Origin: JAWKJY01 sp041393535
GTDB taxonomy: Bacteria > Actinomycetota > Thermoleophilia > Gaiellales > Gaiellaceae
Reading direction: 5' to 3'
Assembly: GCA_041393535.1 (NCBI GenBank)
Contig: JAWKJY010000008.1
Span: 124,001 to 188,000 of the forward strand
DNA length: 64,000 nucleotides
In this document: one piece after another, positions 26,102 through 36,002 of the stretch
Layout: each line of letters starts with the position of its first letter
Numbering within the stretch: position 1 is the first letter of the stretch
The notes under the pieces: generated by a model
Told to the model about the DNA's origin: nothing
Database searches by the model: none
What the model saw: only the letters and a program-made list of their open reading frames with translations
Program-made: the position numbers and the translations under genes

Positions 26102-28144
26102 GTGAGGCTGGGCATCGACACGGGCGGGACGTTCACGGACATCGTCACGCTCGCGAGCGACGGGACGATGGAGCTGACCAAGGTGCCGTCCTCGCGGCCG
26201 GGCGACTCGGGCGGGATCCTCGCGGGCATCGAGCAGCAGCTCGGCGGGATGGGCGAGGTCGACGTCTTCATCCACGGCACGACGATGGCGACGAACGCCC
26301 TGATCGAGAAGAACGGCGCGCGCTGCGCGCTGATCGGGACGGACGGCTTCCGCGACCTGCTCGAGATCCGGCGCGCGAACCGCCCCAAGGAGGGCATGCT
26401 GTCGATCGCCTGGGATCCCCCGGCCGTGCTGATCCCGCGTCGCTTCCGCTTCACCGTCGCCGAGCGGATCAACTACCGGGGCGACGTGCTCGTGCCGCTC
26501 GACGAGGACGCCGTGCGCGAGGTGCTGCGCCGCTGCGCCGCGAACCGGATCGAGGCCGTCGCCGTCTCGCTGCTCAACTCCTTCAAGAACCCGGCCCACG
26601 AGCTGCGTATCGGCGAGCTGATCGCCGAGGAGCTGCCCGGCGCGTACGTGACGCTCTCGCACCGGCTGGTCCCCGTCGTGCGCGAGTTCGAGCGCACCGC
26701 GACGGTCGCGGCGAACGTGTTCGTCGGGCCGCAGATGGAGCGCTACCTCTCCCAGCTCTCGGACGGCTGCGCGGGGCTCGGCCTCGCGAGCGAGCTGCTC
26801 GTGATGCAGTCGCACGGGGGCGTCATGTCCTCCGCGTTCGCGGCGCGCAACCCGGTCCGCGCTGCCCGCAGCGGCCCGGTGGCCGGCGTCATCGCCGCGG
26901 CCCGCGTCGGCGCCGAGGTCGGCGTGAACGACCTCGTCTCGTTCGACATGGGCGGCACGAGCTGCGACATCTCGGTCGTCCGCGACGGCAAGCCGACGAT
27001 CACCGACGAGTCCGAGATCGAGTTCGGGCTCCCCGTGCTCTTCCCGAGCGTCCTGATCGACACGATCGGGGCCGGCGGCGGCTCGATCGCGTGGGTCGAC
27101 GGCAGCGGCCGGCTGCGCAGCGGCCCCGAGTCGGCGCGCGCGAACCCCGGCCCCGCCTGCTACGGCCGCGGCGGCGAGCTGCCGACGACGACCGACGCGC
27201 ACGTCGTGCTCGGAACGCTCGGCGCGCGCTCTCTGCTCGGAGGCCAGATGGAGCTCGACGTCGACGCGGCGCGGCGGGCGGTCGCCCGGGTCGCCGAGCA
27301 GCTCGGCGAGGACGTCGTCGCCACCGCGGCGGGGATCATCCGCGTGTCGAACTCGATCATGGAGCAGGGCGTCCGCCGCATGACGCTCGAGCAGGGGCAC
27401 GACCCGCGCGACCTCGCGCTCGTCCCCTTCGGCGGCGCTGGCCCGCTGCACGCGGCCGCGATCGCGCGCGCCATGCACATCCCCGAGGTGATCGTGCCGC
27501 AGCACCCGGGCGTCACGTCGGCGCTCGGCCTGCTCTTCGCCGACCTGCGCCACGACCACATCGAGTCGTTCGGCGTGCCGGTGCCGCTCGTCGAGCCGGC
27601 GCGGGTCGAGGAGGCGCTCGCGCGCGGCCGCGAGGAGGTGCGGGCGCGGCTCGAGCGCGAGGGCGTCGGCGCCGCCGAGCTCCGCATCGAGCACTTCCTG
27701 AACATGAAGTACGCGGGCGGGATCGAGCCGCAGGCGATCGCGATCGCCGTCGACGTCTCGGGCGGGATCGACCGGGAGTGGCTCGACGCAGCCGTGGAGC
27801 GGTTCCACGCGATCCACGCAGAGCGGTTCAACTACGCGGTCGAGAGCTACCCGGTCGAGATCGAGTCGGTCCGGGTCGAGGGCATCGGCGTGATCGAGAC
27901 CGCGCAGGTGCGCCCCGCGCGGACGGGCGAGGCCGCCGAGCGGACGACGCGCGAGGTCTTCTTCCCGGACGAGGGGAGGGCGCTCACGGCGACCGTCGTC
28001 TCGCGGGACGGCCTGGTCCCGGGCGACGTGATCGAGGGCCCGGCGATCGTCGAGCAGTTCGATGCGACGACGACGATCGAGCCGGGCATGACGGCGACGA
28101 TCGACGAGCGGGGGAACATCCGGATCAGGACGGGGGTGGCGTGA
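26102..28144 (+). CDS. hyuA: HyuA3: hydantoinase/oxoprolinase subunit A
   Basis: 680 intact residues from GTG at 26102, which follows a GGAGG site by 6 bases. Motifs: MRLGIDTGGTFTDIVTLASDG, TTMATNALIEKNGARCALI, SFDMGGTSCDISVV, DTIGAGGGSIAWVD, NPGPACYGRGGELPTTTDAH. ATP-dependent amide or ring-opening chemistry expected. Because it follows the aminoalcohol microcompartment and shares operator-like sequence with it, it might release an aminoalcohol from a cyclic or N-acylated precursor (inference). It overlaps HyuB3 by one base. Confidence 0.92.
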   Translation: MRLGIDTGGTFTDIVTLASDGTMELTKVPSSRPGDSGGILAGIEQQLGGMGEVDVFIHGTTMATNALIEKNGARCALIGTDGFRDLLEIRRANRPKEGMLSIAWDPPAVLIPRRFRFTVAERINYRGDVLVPLDEDAVREVLRRCAANRIEAVAVSLLNSFKNPAHELRIGELIAEELPGAYVTLSHRLVPVVREFERTATVAANVFVGPQMERYLSQLSDGCAGLGLASELLVMQSHGGVMSSAFAARNPVRAARSGPVAGVIAAARVGAEVGVNDLVSFDMGGTSCDISVVRDGKPTITDESEIEFGLPVLFPSVLIDTIGAGGGSIAWVDGSGRLRSGPESARANPGPACYGRGGELPTTTDAHVVLGTLGARSLLGGQMELDVDAARRAVARVAEQLGEDVVATAAGIIRVSNSIMEQGVRRMTLEQGHDPRDLALVPFGGAGPLHAAAIARAMHIPEVIVPQHPGVTSALGLLFADLRHDHIESFGVPVPLVEPARVEEALARGREEVRARLEREGVGAAELRIEHFLNMKYAGGIEPQAIAIAVDVSGGIDREWLDAAVERFHAIHAERFNYAVESYPVEIESVRVEGIGVIETAQVRPARTGEAAERTTREVFFPDEGRALTATVVSRDGLVPGDVIEGPAIVEQFDATTTIEPGMTATIDERGNIRIRTGVA

Positions 28145-29910
28145 TGGCGGTCGACCGCTTCACCGTCGACGTGCTGCGCAACGCGTTCGCGTCGATCGTC
28201 GACGAGATGGGGATCATGCTGTCGCGCTGCGCGATGTCGCCCGTGATCACCCAGGGCCGCGACTTCTCGGGCGCGGTGACGACGGCGACGGGCGAGCTGG
28301 TGATGCAGGGCGCGTACGTCCTGCCGGGCCACGTCGGCACGATGCCCTTCACCGTCCAGGCGATCCTCGAGGACTTCGGCGACGACATCCGCCCCGGCGA
28401 CGTCTTCGCGACGAACGACCCGCACCGGGCCGGGACCCACCTGCCCGACATCCGGATGGTCAAGCCGATCTTCGACGGCGACCGGCTGCTCGCGTTCCTG
28501 ATCAACCTCGGCCACTTCACGGACGTCGGCGGCGCGCTCCCCGGCAGCTTCGTCGCGAACGCGTTCGACTGCCTCGCCGAGGGCCTGCTCATGCCGCCGG
28601 TGAAGTTCGTGCGGGAGGGCGTCCGCGACGAGCGGATCCTCGAGATCTTCGTCCGCAACTGCCGGCTGCCCGAGCTGAACCGCGCCGACCTGCTCGCGCT
28701 CGTCGCCTCGCTCGAGCTCGGCGAGCGGCGCTTCGAGCAGCTGATCCACAAGTACGGCGGCGACACGATCCTCGGCATGTTCGAGGAGCACATCACGTCG
28801 AACGAGACGAGCCTGCGCGCGCTCGCGCGGAGCCTGCCGGACGGCTCCTACTCGCTCACCGACCACATCGACCGCGATCCCGGCTCGAAGAGCGACGACC
28901 CGATCCCCTGCCACCTGACGCTCGTCGTCGAGGGCGACCGGCTGACCTTCGACTTCACCGAGACGACGGCGGCCGCGAGGGGCGCCGTGAACGGGACGCT
29001 CCCCGTCACGACGAGCGGCGTGATCAACGCGATCAAGTGCATCTGGCCCGACCTCGAGCTCTGCGCCGGGATCAACCGGGCGATCGAGATCAGGACGACC
29101 GAGGGGAGCATCTTCCACTCGCGCTGGCCGGCGCCCGTCTCGGGCCTGTCCGGCTCGGCCTTCCAGAAGGTCGTCGACCTCGTCTTCGGCTGCTTCGCCC
29201 AGATCGTCCCCGAGCGGGTGATGGCCTGCCCGGCGACCGAGACGAACTACGTCCAGTACGGCGACGACCCGCGCGAGGACGCGCTCTTCGACCAGTACAT
29301 CCTCTACGTCTGGACCGAGGGCGGCTACGGCGCGCGCATGCACTCCGACAACGGCGTCTTCATGACGCTGTTCGCGTCCGGCTCGATGAACCAGTCGGTC
29401 GAGCTGTACGAGCAGCTCTACCCGATCCTCTGGGAGCAGATGGAGCTGACCACGGATTCCGGCGGGCCCGGCCGCCAGCGCGGCGGCCTCGGCGACGTCC
29501 GCCGCGTCCGGCTGCTGTACGCCGACGGCGCCGTCCTCTCCTCGTTCGGCGACCGCGAGCGCTTCCCCGCCTGGGGCCTCTTCGGCGGCAAGGAGGGGCG
29601 CAACCAGGGGTTCGTCGTGAACCCAGGCCAGGACGACGAGGTCGACATCGGCGTGATGACGACCGGCCACGAGGTCAAGCGCAACGACTTCTGGGACTAC
29701 TGGTCGGGCGGCGGCGGCGGCTTCGGCGACCCGTTCGAGCGCGAGCCCGCGCTCGTGCTCGAGGACGTCCGCGACGGCTACGTCAGCCTCGAGGCGGCGG
29801 CGCGCGAGTACGGGGTCTTCGTGGTCGCGGACGGCCCCTGCTACGACGACTGGCACGTCGACGAGGCCGCGACGGCCGAGCTGCGCGCGGCGCGCGCCAC
29901 GGGCGGGTAG
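28144..29910 (+). CDS. hyuB: HyuB3: hydantoinase B family subunit
   Basis: 588 residues. Motifs: FTVDVLRNAFASIVDEMGIML, QGRDFSGAVTTATGEL, VFATNDPHRAGTHLPDI, and SGGPGRQRGGLGDVRRVRL near the C-terminus, then YWSGGGGGFGDP. The metal block NDPHRAGTH differs from NDPYLGGTH of HyuB4, so substrate preference may differ. Coupled to HyuA3 by TGATG. It ends 6 bases from the convergent amidase stop, with no room for an ordinary terminator between them. Confidence 0.92.
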   Translation: MAVDRFTVDVLRNAFASIVDEMGIMLSRCAMSPVITQGRDFSGAVTTATGELVMQGAYVLPGHVGTMPFTVQAILEDFGDDIRPGDVFATNDPHRAGTHLPDIRMVKPIFDGDRLLAFLINLGHFTDVGGALPGSFVANAFDCLAEGLLMPPVKFVREGVRDERILEIFVRNCRLPELNRADLLALVASLELGERRFEQLIHKYGGDTILGMFEEHITSNETSLRALARSLPDGSYSLTDHIDRDPGSKSDDPIPCHLTLVVEGDRLTFDFTETTAAARGAVNGTLPVTTSGVINAIKCIWPDLELCAGINRAIEIRTTEGSIFHSRWPAPVSGLSGSAFQKVVDLVFGCFAQIVPERVMACPATETNYVQYGDDPREDALFDQYILYVWTEGGYGARMHSDNGVFMTLFASGSMNQSVELYEQLYPILWEQMELTTDSGGPGRQRGGLGDVRRVRLLYADGAVLSSFGDRERFPAWGLFGGKEGRNQGFVVNPGQDDEVDIGVMTTGHEVKRNDFWDYWSGGGGGFGDPFEREPALVLEDVRDGYVSLEAAAREYGVFVVADGPCYDDWHVDEAATAELRAARATGG

Positions 29911-29916
29911 CGCGGC

Positions 29917-32165
29917 TCAGCCCGGGAGCGGCCCCTCCGCGAGGAAGCGGTCGAGCACGTTCCGGGTGATCCGCGAGACGTCGTTGTCGTAGCCGTTCGT
30001 CGAGAGGCTCGCGCTCCAGGCGATCGACGGCGCCGAGAAGACGGCGCCGTCGCCGGGCGTCCCGAACAGGACGAGGTCGGCGCGCACGTCCGGGTCCTGC
30101 GTGCCGCCGAGCCCGGGCCGCGTCACCGGCACCTCCTCGACGACCCGGAGGTACATGTCCGTGTGGCCCTCGGAGGCCGCGAGCAGGAGCGCGTGCGGCG
30201 GCGTGCCGAGCGCCAGGTCGTAGCGGTCGAGCTCGAGCCCGGCCGCGCCGCCGCCCCACAGGCCGTGGGCGCCGAAGGTCTCGCCGTCGACCCCCTCGAA
30301 GACCCAGGCGCCGCGCGGGTCGTCCGCGTCGGGCGTCCGGCGGAAGTGCGACGACTCGTCGAGGCCCTCGGCGGCGAAGCCGACGCCGACGAGCTTCTGC
30401 GGGGCCCGGCCGTGGTGCCGCCAGAGGCCGCCGAGCCCGCCCGTCGACGCGAGGTGGTGCTCGCCGGGCTGGCCCTCCCAGGCGCGGATGCCCGCGATGC
30501 CCCGCCGCACCTCGATCACGTGCGGCTTCTCCGGGTGGAACTCGGTCACCCAGTAGAAGCCGTTGCCGCCGAGGTACATCAGCCGCCCACCCGAGCACGC
30601 GTACTCCTCGAGGGCGTCGAGCATCCGATGGCTCGTGTACTCGGGATGCGCGCCCGTGACCACGACCCGGTAGCGCGAGAGCAGGTCGACGCCCTCCGCG
30701 TGGAGGTCCTCGTCCGTCGCCACGTCGAACGGCATGCCCTGCGCGACGAGCCAGTCGACGAGGTAGAGCTCGGCGACGAAGCCCCAGGGCCCGTTCGCGA
30801 TCGGCGAGAGGTAGCGCGGCCGCATCGTCAGGAGGGGTCGCAGCCGCGACGAGTAGCAGTTGCCGCTGCCGTCCTGGTGCGAGTCGTAGAGCGAGCCGCC
30901 GAGGTCGCGCCGGGTCGCGAGCACGATGTCGCTCGGCGAGAGCACCGGGGTGTGGCCGAGCACGAGCTCGGCGAGCCCCAGGTCGGTGCCCTGGTGGTCG
31001 TTCCCGTACGCCATGTACGACGCGGTCGGCAGCAGGACGAGCGCCCGCGCGGTCGCCGTGCCGCGCGGCGGCAGCACCGCGAAGGGGACGTGGTCCTCGG
31101 CGTCCCCGGCCCGCAGGCGGACGGCGTAGACGCCGCTCGGCAGGCCGTCGGGGACGGTCAGGGCGAGGTCGGGCTCCCAGCCGGCGTCCTCGAGGTCGTC
31201 GGCGTGGAAGTGGATCGCCGCGTACTCCTCCGGCGCGTGCCGGTAGCAGTGCTCGCGGGCCGACCAGTTGACCCCGGTGACGCCGCGCGTGGGCAGGTTG
31301 ACGCAGCGGCCGTGGAGCCCGTTCGGGCCGGCGTCGGCGACGCGGTCGGTCGGAACGCCCGCCGGGCCGATCCCCTCGGCCAGGTCCCAGGCCGCGACCG
31401 GCTCGATCGGCGGCTGGTCGAGCCGCGCGAGCGCGTCCAGGGCGTCGTCGTCGAGCGCGGCCGCGAAGACGCGCGGGCGGTCGAGCTTGCCGTCGTAGGC
31501 GTCGACGGGCGCGCCGGCGGCGTCGAGGCGGGCGGCGAGCAGGAACGCCGCGTCCCTGCTCGCGGGCGCGATCGCGACGGGCGCCTCGCCGCGCGTCCCC
31601 GCCGGCGCGCCGGTCGGGCCGACGCGCGAGCTCCAGGGGGTGACGACCGGGACGGCGCGCACGCGCGCGATCCCCGCGGCCGCGTCGAGGACGCCCGCGA
31701 CCGCGTACCAGACCCGCTCCTCGAGCGGCGCGTCGCTGCGCGCCTCGGCGACCGTCCGTCCGTCGCCGACGCGCAGGACGAGGTGCCCGCTGGCGTCGAG
31801 CGCGAGCAGGTACCCGGCCTCGCCGCGCCAGCGGCCCAGCAGGGCCTGCTCCCCCGGCCGGGGTAGGTCGGCCAGGCGAAGGTCGCGAGGGTCAGCGAGC
31901 CGCGCAGGGCGAGCACGCCCGCGGCGTCGTCGACGACGACGCGCGAGCCGATGTGGATCGGCTGCACGCGGCCCGGCAGCTCGCGCCCGGGCCAGGCGTC
32001 GATCTCCTGCTCCTTGAACCCCGGCCCCGCGGGGCTCGGGTCGCCGTGGACGAGCCGGACGAGGTCGGCCCGGAAGGCGTCCGCGCCCTCGCAGGAGACG
32101 TGCACCTGGACGACCTCGCCGGGCGCGGCGCTCAGCCGGTCGGCGTACGCGAGCAGCAGCGTCAT
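29917..32165 (-). CDS. N,N-dimethylformamidase-like amidase, large subunit, frame-broken
   Basis: About 750 residues after repair. The C-terminal 580 residues match the large subunit of N,N-dimethylformamidase: HYRHAPEEYAAIHFHADDLEDAGWEPDL, LVLLPTASYMAYGND, SGNCYSSRLRPLLTMRPRY, LLSRYRVVVTGAHPEYTS, GGRLMYLGGNGFYWVTEF. The family uses a mononuclear iron site held by Tyr and Glu. The N-terminal part (LLLAYADRLSAAPGEVVQVHVSCEG) reads in another frame; the shift is at about 31860 in a C/G-rich run. Its start overlaps the small subunit stop (ATGA). The true substrate may be another N-substituted amide. Confidence 0.85.
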
Positions 32166-32521
32166 CGGGAGAGCTCCTCGAGGCGGAGCAGGAAGACCGC
32201 GTGCTCGGCCTCCGGCACCGTGGCGTAGCTCGGGCCGTCGATCGGGGTCGGCGCGTCTCCGCGCCGCGCGCCGAGGCGGCCGAGCCGGTAGCCCCCGCCC
32301 GCGTCCTGGAGGATCACCTCCTTGCCCGCGATCGCGCGCGCCCGCAGCTGGACGAGGACGCGGTCGAGCGCGTCCGAGTGGCGCCCGAACGGGTTCGCGG
32401 CGTGCTCGGCCACGAGCGCCTCGTCGACCAGGGCGAGGACCTCCTCGCGGGCGCGGGCGGCGAAGCGGGCGCGGACCACCGACTCGGCGGAAGGCGCTCC
32501 CGGCTCGGGCAGCGGCGGCAT
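32162..32521 (-). CDS. N,N-dimethylformamidase-like amidase, small subunit
   Basis: 119 residues, close to the size of the small subunit of the dimethylformamidase heteromer (about 130). Helical N-terminus (SVVRARFAARAREEVLALVDEALV), then HSDALDRVLVQLRARAIAGKEVILQDAGGGYRLGRL. Its stop overlaps the large-subunit start, so the two are made together. A TGGAGG ribosome site lies before the ATG and a TAGGCT -10-like box at 32555-32560. Assignment rests on the pairing and size as much as on the sequence. Confidence 0.75.
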   Translation of the reverse strand: MPPLPEPGAPSAESVVRARFAARAREEVLALVDEALVAEHAANPFGRHSDALDRVLVQLRARAIAGKEVILQDAGGGYRLGRLGARRGDAPTPIDGPSYATVPEAEHAVFLLRLEELSR

Positions 32522-32628
32522 GGCGTACCTCCAGGGTCGGCGCTCTCGTCCGGCGAGCCTACTGCAGCACGGGAGCGGCGCGCTGGCCGCGCTCGGAGCG
32601 CGCTCGCCACGGGAGGGAGTCAGCGTTC

Positions 32629-32684
32629 GTTCACCGGGCGTTCACCGGGGCGTGACACGTTCCACGCCATGGGATCGCTACCGT
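32629..32684 (+). promoter_or_regulatory. PHO-box-like direct repeats with promoter
   Basis: GTTCACCGGGC and GTTCACCGGGG stand head to tail as exact 11-base units (32629-32650), followed by a weaker unit CGTGACACGTT (32651-32661). A TACCGT -10-like box lies at 32679-32684. PhoP/RegX3 proteins of actinobacteria bind 11-base repeats with the core GTTCACC. Phosphate control of the next gene is inferred. Confidence 0.5.
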
Positions 32685-32737
32685 TGGCATCGCGGCGCTC
32701 CGGGGCGGACTCCCACGCCCACGGGGGGAACACGAGC

Positions 32738-32983
32738 ATGGGGGAAGGGGAGGACATGCTGCTGCCACGGCATCGGGTGCGGGGCTGGCTCGTGCTGGCC
32801 GCCGCGCTGCTGGCGGTCACGATCGGCTCGTTCGTGACGATCGGCCTGTTCGGCCCGAGCCAGCCGCCGGGGGGCGGGCCCGCGCGACCGGCGGAGGTCG
32901 ACGCGATCCCCGTCCCCCCGGAGCCGGGGCAGCTCGACCGGCGGACGGCGGGCCAGCCGCCGAGCCCCGGCCCGACTCACTAG
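32738..32983 (+). CDS. small membrane protein, possibly phosphate-regulated
   Basis: 81 residues from ATG at 32738, 7 bases after a GGGGGGAA site; ATG at 32756 is an alternative. Basic N-terminus (LLPRHRVRGW), one helix (LVLAAALLAVTIGSFVTIGLF), then a Pro/Gly-rich tail outside the membrane. No family recognised. The PHO-box-like repeats upstream are the only functional hint. Confidence 0.65.
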   Translation: MGEGEDMLLPRHRVRGWLVLAAALLAVTIGSFVTIGLFGPSQPPGGGPARPAEVDAIPVPPEPGQLDRRTAGQPPSPGPTH

Positions 32984-32988
32984 GGCGG

Positions 32989-34023
32989 TCAGCCGGCGAG
33001 GAAGCGCACGACGTCCGCGGCGTCGCGCTCGAGCGCGACGGTCGTGCGGACGGACAGCGGCTCGAGCCCGGCGAGGGCGACGCGTCCGCCCGCGAGCCGC
33101 CACGTCGCGCGCGCCTGGCCGGCGACGAGCGCGAACGGCCGGAAGACGCCGTTGGCGGTGACGAGCGAGCCGTGCGCGCCGACGACGTCCGCGCGCGATG
33201 TCCAGCCGAGGAGCAGCGGCTCGAACGCTCCCAGCAGCCGCGGCCCCGGGAGCGGCGGCGTGGGCGCACGGCCGGCGAGGTCGACGAGGCCGTCCGGCCG
33301 CTCGAGCAGCCGGGGCGCGATCGCCGCGAGGCCGGCGCGGGCGTCGCGCAGCGGGATCCCGGCCCAGCGGGCGAGGTCGCGCTCGTCCGCTGGGCCGTGG
33401 CCGGCGAGGTAGCGGCCGGCGAGCTCGGCGAGCGCGCGCTCCCGGTCGACGGCGGGTTGCGGCCCGAGCCAGTCGCGGGCGAGCGCGAACCGCTGCTCCC
33501 GCCCGTCGACCGGGCCCCGCACGACCAGCCCCTCGATCGTCGCGCGCAGGAGCAGGTGGACGAGCGCCTGGCCCGCCACCGGGACGCCCGAGGCGCGGAC
33601 GCGCTCGCGGAGCGCGTCGCGGGTGAGTGGCCCCTCCGCCGCGAGCGCGCTCGCGATCGCCCGCACGCCCCGCTCGGCGGCGGCCGGCGGCACGCCCTCC
33701 TGGGCGAGCCGCCGCGCGTTCCCCGTCTCGAGCTGCGGCGTCGTGAGCGCGTGCAGCCAGGGGAGGTCGTCCCGCTCGACCAGGTGGAGCGTCCCGCGGT
33801 TCAGCCACGAGACGACGAGCGAGCGCTCCTCGGTCAGCGCCCGGTCGACGGCCGAGGCGGTCAGGTCGACGGTGCGCGCACGCAGCGCGAGCCGGGCGCC
33901 CCGCGGGTCCTGGGCCTGGACGGCCAGGAGCCGCCGCGTCGCCGTGAGCGCGTCCGGGGCGCGATCGCCCGCGAGCAGCTGGGCCGCGAGCCGCTCCCGC
34001 AGGCGCGTCGGCGCCGGGCTCAC
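32989..34023 (-). CDS. AlkZ-like DNA glycosylase (HTH_42 winged-helix family)
   Basis: 344 residues, full length for the family. The N-terminal tandem winged helices hold LLAVQAQDPRGARLALRAR; the QAQ triplet matches the catalytic QxQ of AlkZ, which unhooks DNA cross-links made by genotoxic products. The central block LVVSWLNRGTLHLVERDDLPWL and the C-terminal LLGAFEPLLLGWTSR are family-typical. AlkZ homologues are spread through actinobacteria with or without toxin clusters; none is visible here. The start overlaps the stop of the PucR-like gene (ATGA). Confidence 0.82.
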   Translation of the reverse strand: MSPAPTRLRERLAAQLLAGDRAPDALTATRRLLAVQAQDPRGARLALRARTVDLTASAVDRALTEERSLVVSWLNRGTLHLVERDDLPWLHALTTPQLETGNARRLAQEGVPPAAAERGVRAIASALAAEGPLTRDALRERVRASGVPVAGQALVHLLLRATIEGLVVRGPVDGREQRFALARDWLGPQPAVDRERALAELAGRYLAGHGPADERDLARWAGIPLRDARAGLAAIAPRLLERPDGLVDLAGRAPTPPLPGPRLLGAFEPLLLGWTSRADVVGAHGSLVTANGVFRPFALVAGQARATWRLAGGRVALAGLEPLSVRTTVALERDAADVVRFLAG

Positions 34024-35878
34024 GGGCCGAGCTCCGCCGCCAGCCGGTGCAGGCGCAGCGCGAGGTTCAGCTCGACGGCGCGATCCCGCTCGCGCCAGTC
34101 CGCCCCGAGCAGCTCGCCGATCCGCGCGAGGCGCAGGTGCATCGTGTTCACGTGGACGGGGAGCCGGCGCGCCGCCGCGGCGACGCTCCCGCCGCTCGCG
34201 AAGTAGGCGTCGAGGGTCGCGACCAGCTGGCCGCGCGTCCGCTCGTCGTGGCGGAGCAGCGGGCCGAGCGCCTCCGCCACGAGCGCGTCAGCCCGCGCCC
34301 GGCCGCCGTCGGCGAGCAGCAGCCCGTAGACCCCGAGCTGCGCCGCCGTCGCGGTGGCGCCCTCGCGGCCGAGCGCGACGAGTGCACGCGCGGTCGCGCA
34401 CGCCTCGGCGAGCGCCCGAGCGAGCCCGAGCGGCCCGTCCGCCGGCCCGGCCGCGCCGACCGTGGCCGCGGCGCCGGTCGAGCAGCGGAGCTGCGCCGCG
34501 ACCCGCTCGCCCGCGGAGGCGGCCAGGGCGTCGGGACGAGGGCGACGAGCAGCCCGTCGCGCTCGCAGGCGAGCCCGGCGAGCTCCGCGCCGAGCAGGCG
34601 CGCCAGGCGAGCGCTCGGCGGCGCCGGCGAGCACGGCGGCGACGGCCGCATGCGGTCGGTCGAGGTCGACGCCGAGCAGGCGGGCCGCCTCGCCAGCCCC
34701 GGGGCCGACTCGGTCGTCGCGCGGGCGAGGTCGGCGACCAGCTCGGCCCGCAGCTCCCGCTCGGCCATCGCGCTCGTCCGCTCGCCGGCCCGGACGAGCG
34801 CGGTCACGAGCGCGCAGCGCTCGAGCGCCGACCCGGCGGGCGCATCGCCGGCGAGCGGTGCGTGCAGGACGGAGCCGGCCCGCTCGTCGCCGCCGCCGAC
34901 CGGGACGACGACGACGCTCCGTCGACCGCTCCCGCAGAAGGCGCAGCCAGCAGGGCGGCGCGCAGCGCGTCCGCCCTCGCCCCCGGCGGCGGCGAGCTCG
35001 CGGCCGTCCCGGTCGGCGATCAGGATGCTGCCCCCGACCGCGGCCGCTGTCGCGCGCGCGACCGCCGCGAGCGTGCCGCCGGGCTCGCCGTCGCCGCGCA
35101 GCGCGAGGTCGAGCAGCCGCGCGTCGAGCGCCGCCGAGCGCTCGAGCTCCGCCGTCCGCTCGGCGAGGCTCGCGTGCGCCTCGTGCAGCGAGGCGAGCGC
35201 GGCGCGCGACTCGTCGAGCAGCCGGGCGTTCTCGAGCGCGGCGCCCGCATGGGCGGCGAGCGAGACGAGCAGCGCGATCTCCCGCTGCGTGAACGTCCGC
35301 TCGCGGCGATCGCCGGTGTAGAGGACGCCTGCGATCGTGCCGCCCACGAGCAGCGGCACGCCCGCGATGCCGACGACGCCCTCGTCGTGGATCACCGGGT
35401 TGAGCGACGGGGCGACGACGCCCTCGTCCAGCACGCTGCGCGCCCAGAACGGCCGGCCGCGCTGGATCACCAGGCTCGCGAGCCCGATCCCGAGCGACAC
35501 GCGCGAGGACTCGAACGCCGCCGTCAGGTGGCCGTCGGAGACGCGCACCGCGACCTCGTCGGCCTCCCGGTCGATCATCGCGATCCACGAGAGGTCGGCG
35601 GAGAGCAGCTGGCGCGCCCGCGTCACGATCGCCCGCAGCAGCGCGTCGAGGTCGCGCTGGCCGGCGAGGTCGCTCGCCGACCGGAGCAGCGCGGCGAGCT
35701 CCTGCTCGCGCTGGCGCAGCCCCTCGAGCGTCGAGCGCAGCCGGAGCGCCAGGCGCAGCTCGTGGTCGAGCCGCGCGAGCTCGTCGCCGCTCGCCCCCTC
35801 GCGGCGCGCGCGGTCGAGCGGCTCCTGGAACGCCTCGGCGGGCGCGTTCCCGAGCACGAGGTCGAGGTACGAGTCCAC
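34020..35878 (-). CDS. PucR/CdaR-type regulator with GAF domain, frame-broken
   Basis: About 619 residues after repair. The N-terminus is a short helix; a GAF domain follows (LLSADLSWIAMIDREADEVAVRVSDGHL; GVVGIAGVPLLVGGTIAGVLYTGDR). The C-terminal PucR helix-turn-helix domain is RTRGQLVATLDAYFASGGSV, then RLPVHVNTMHLRLARI. Frame is lost and regained at about 34535, 34620 and 34705, each consistent with a one-base error. It is divergent from the eight-gene HyuA4 operon and is its likely regulator. A TAGCAT -10-like box 7 bases before the GTG suggests a leaderless mRNA. Confidence 0.85.
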
Positions 35879-35884
35879 CGCGCG

Positions 35885-35890
35885 ATGCTA
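35885..35890 (-). promoter_or_regulatory. -10-like box for the PucR-type gene
   Basis: TAGCAT on the minus strand, 7 bases before GTG at 35878, would place transcription start at or next to the start codon. The 124-base gap to HyuA4 must also contain the divergent promoter, which I could not place. Confidence 0.35.
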
Positions 35891-36002
35891 GCGTCGGCTG
35901 GGCGATCGCTCCAGTCGCGCCTCGCCGTCCTGTGCGGATCGACCATGGCTGCGCGTCGACCGGCATGCGAGGATCGCGCGGTCCCTGGTTCGCGTCGAGG
36001 AG

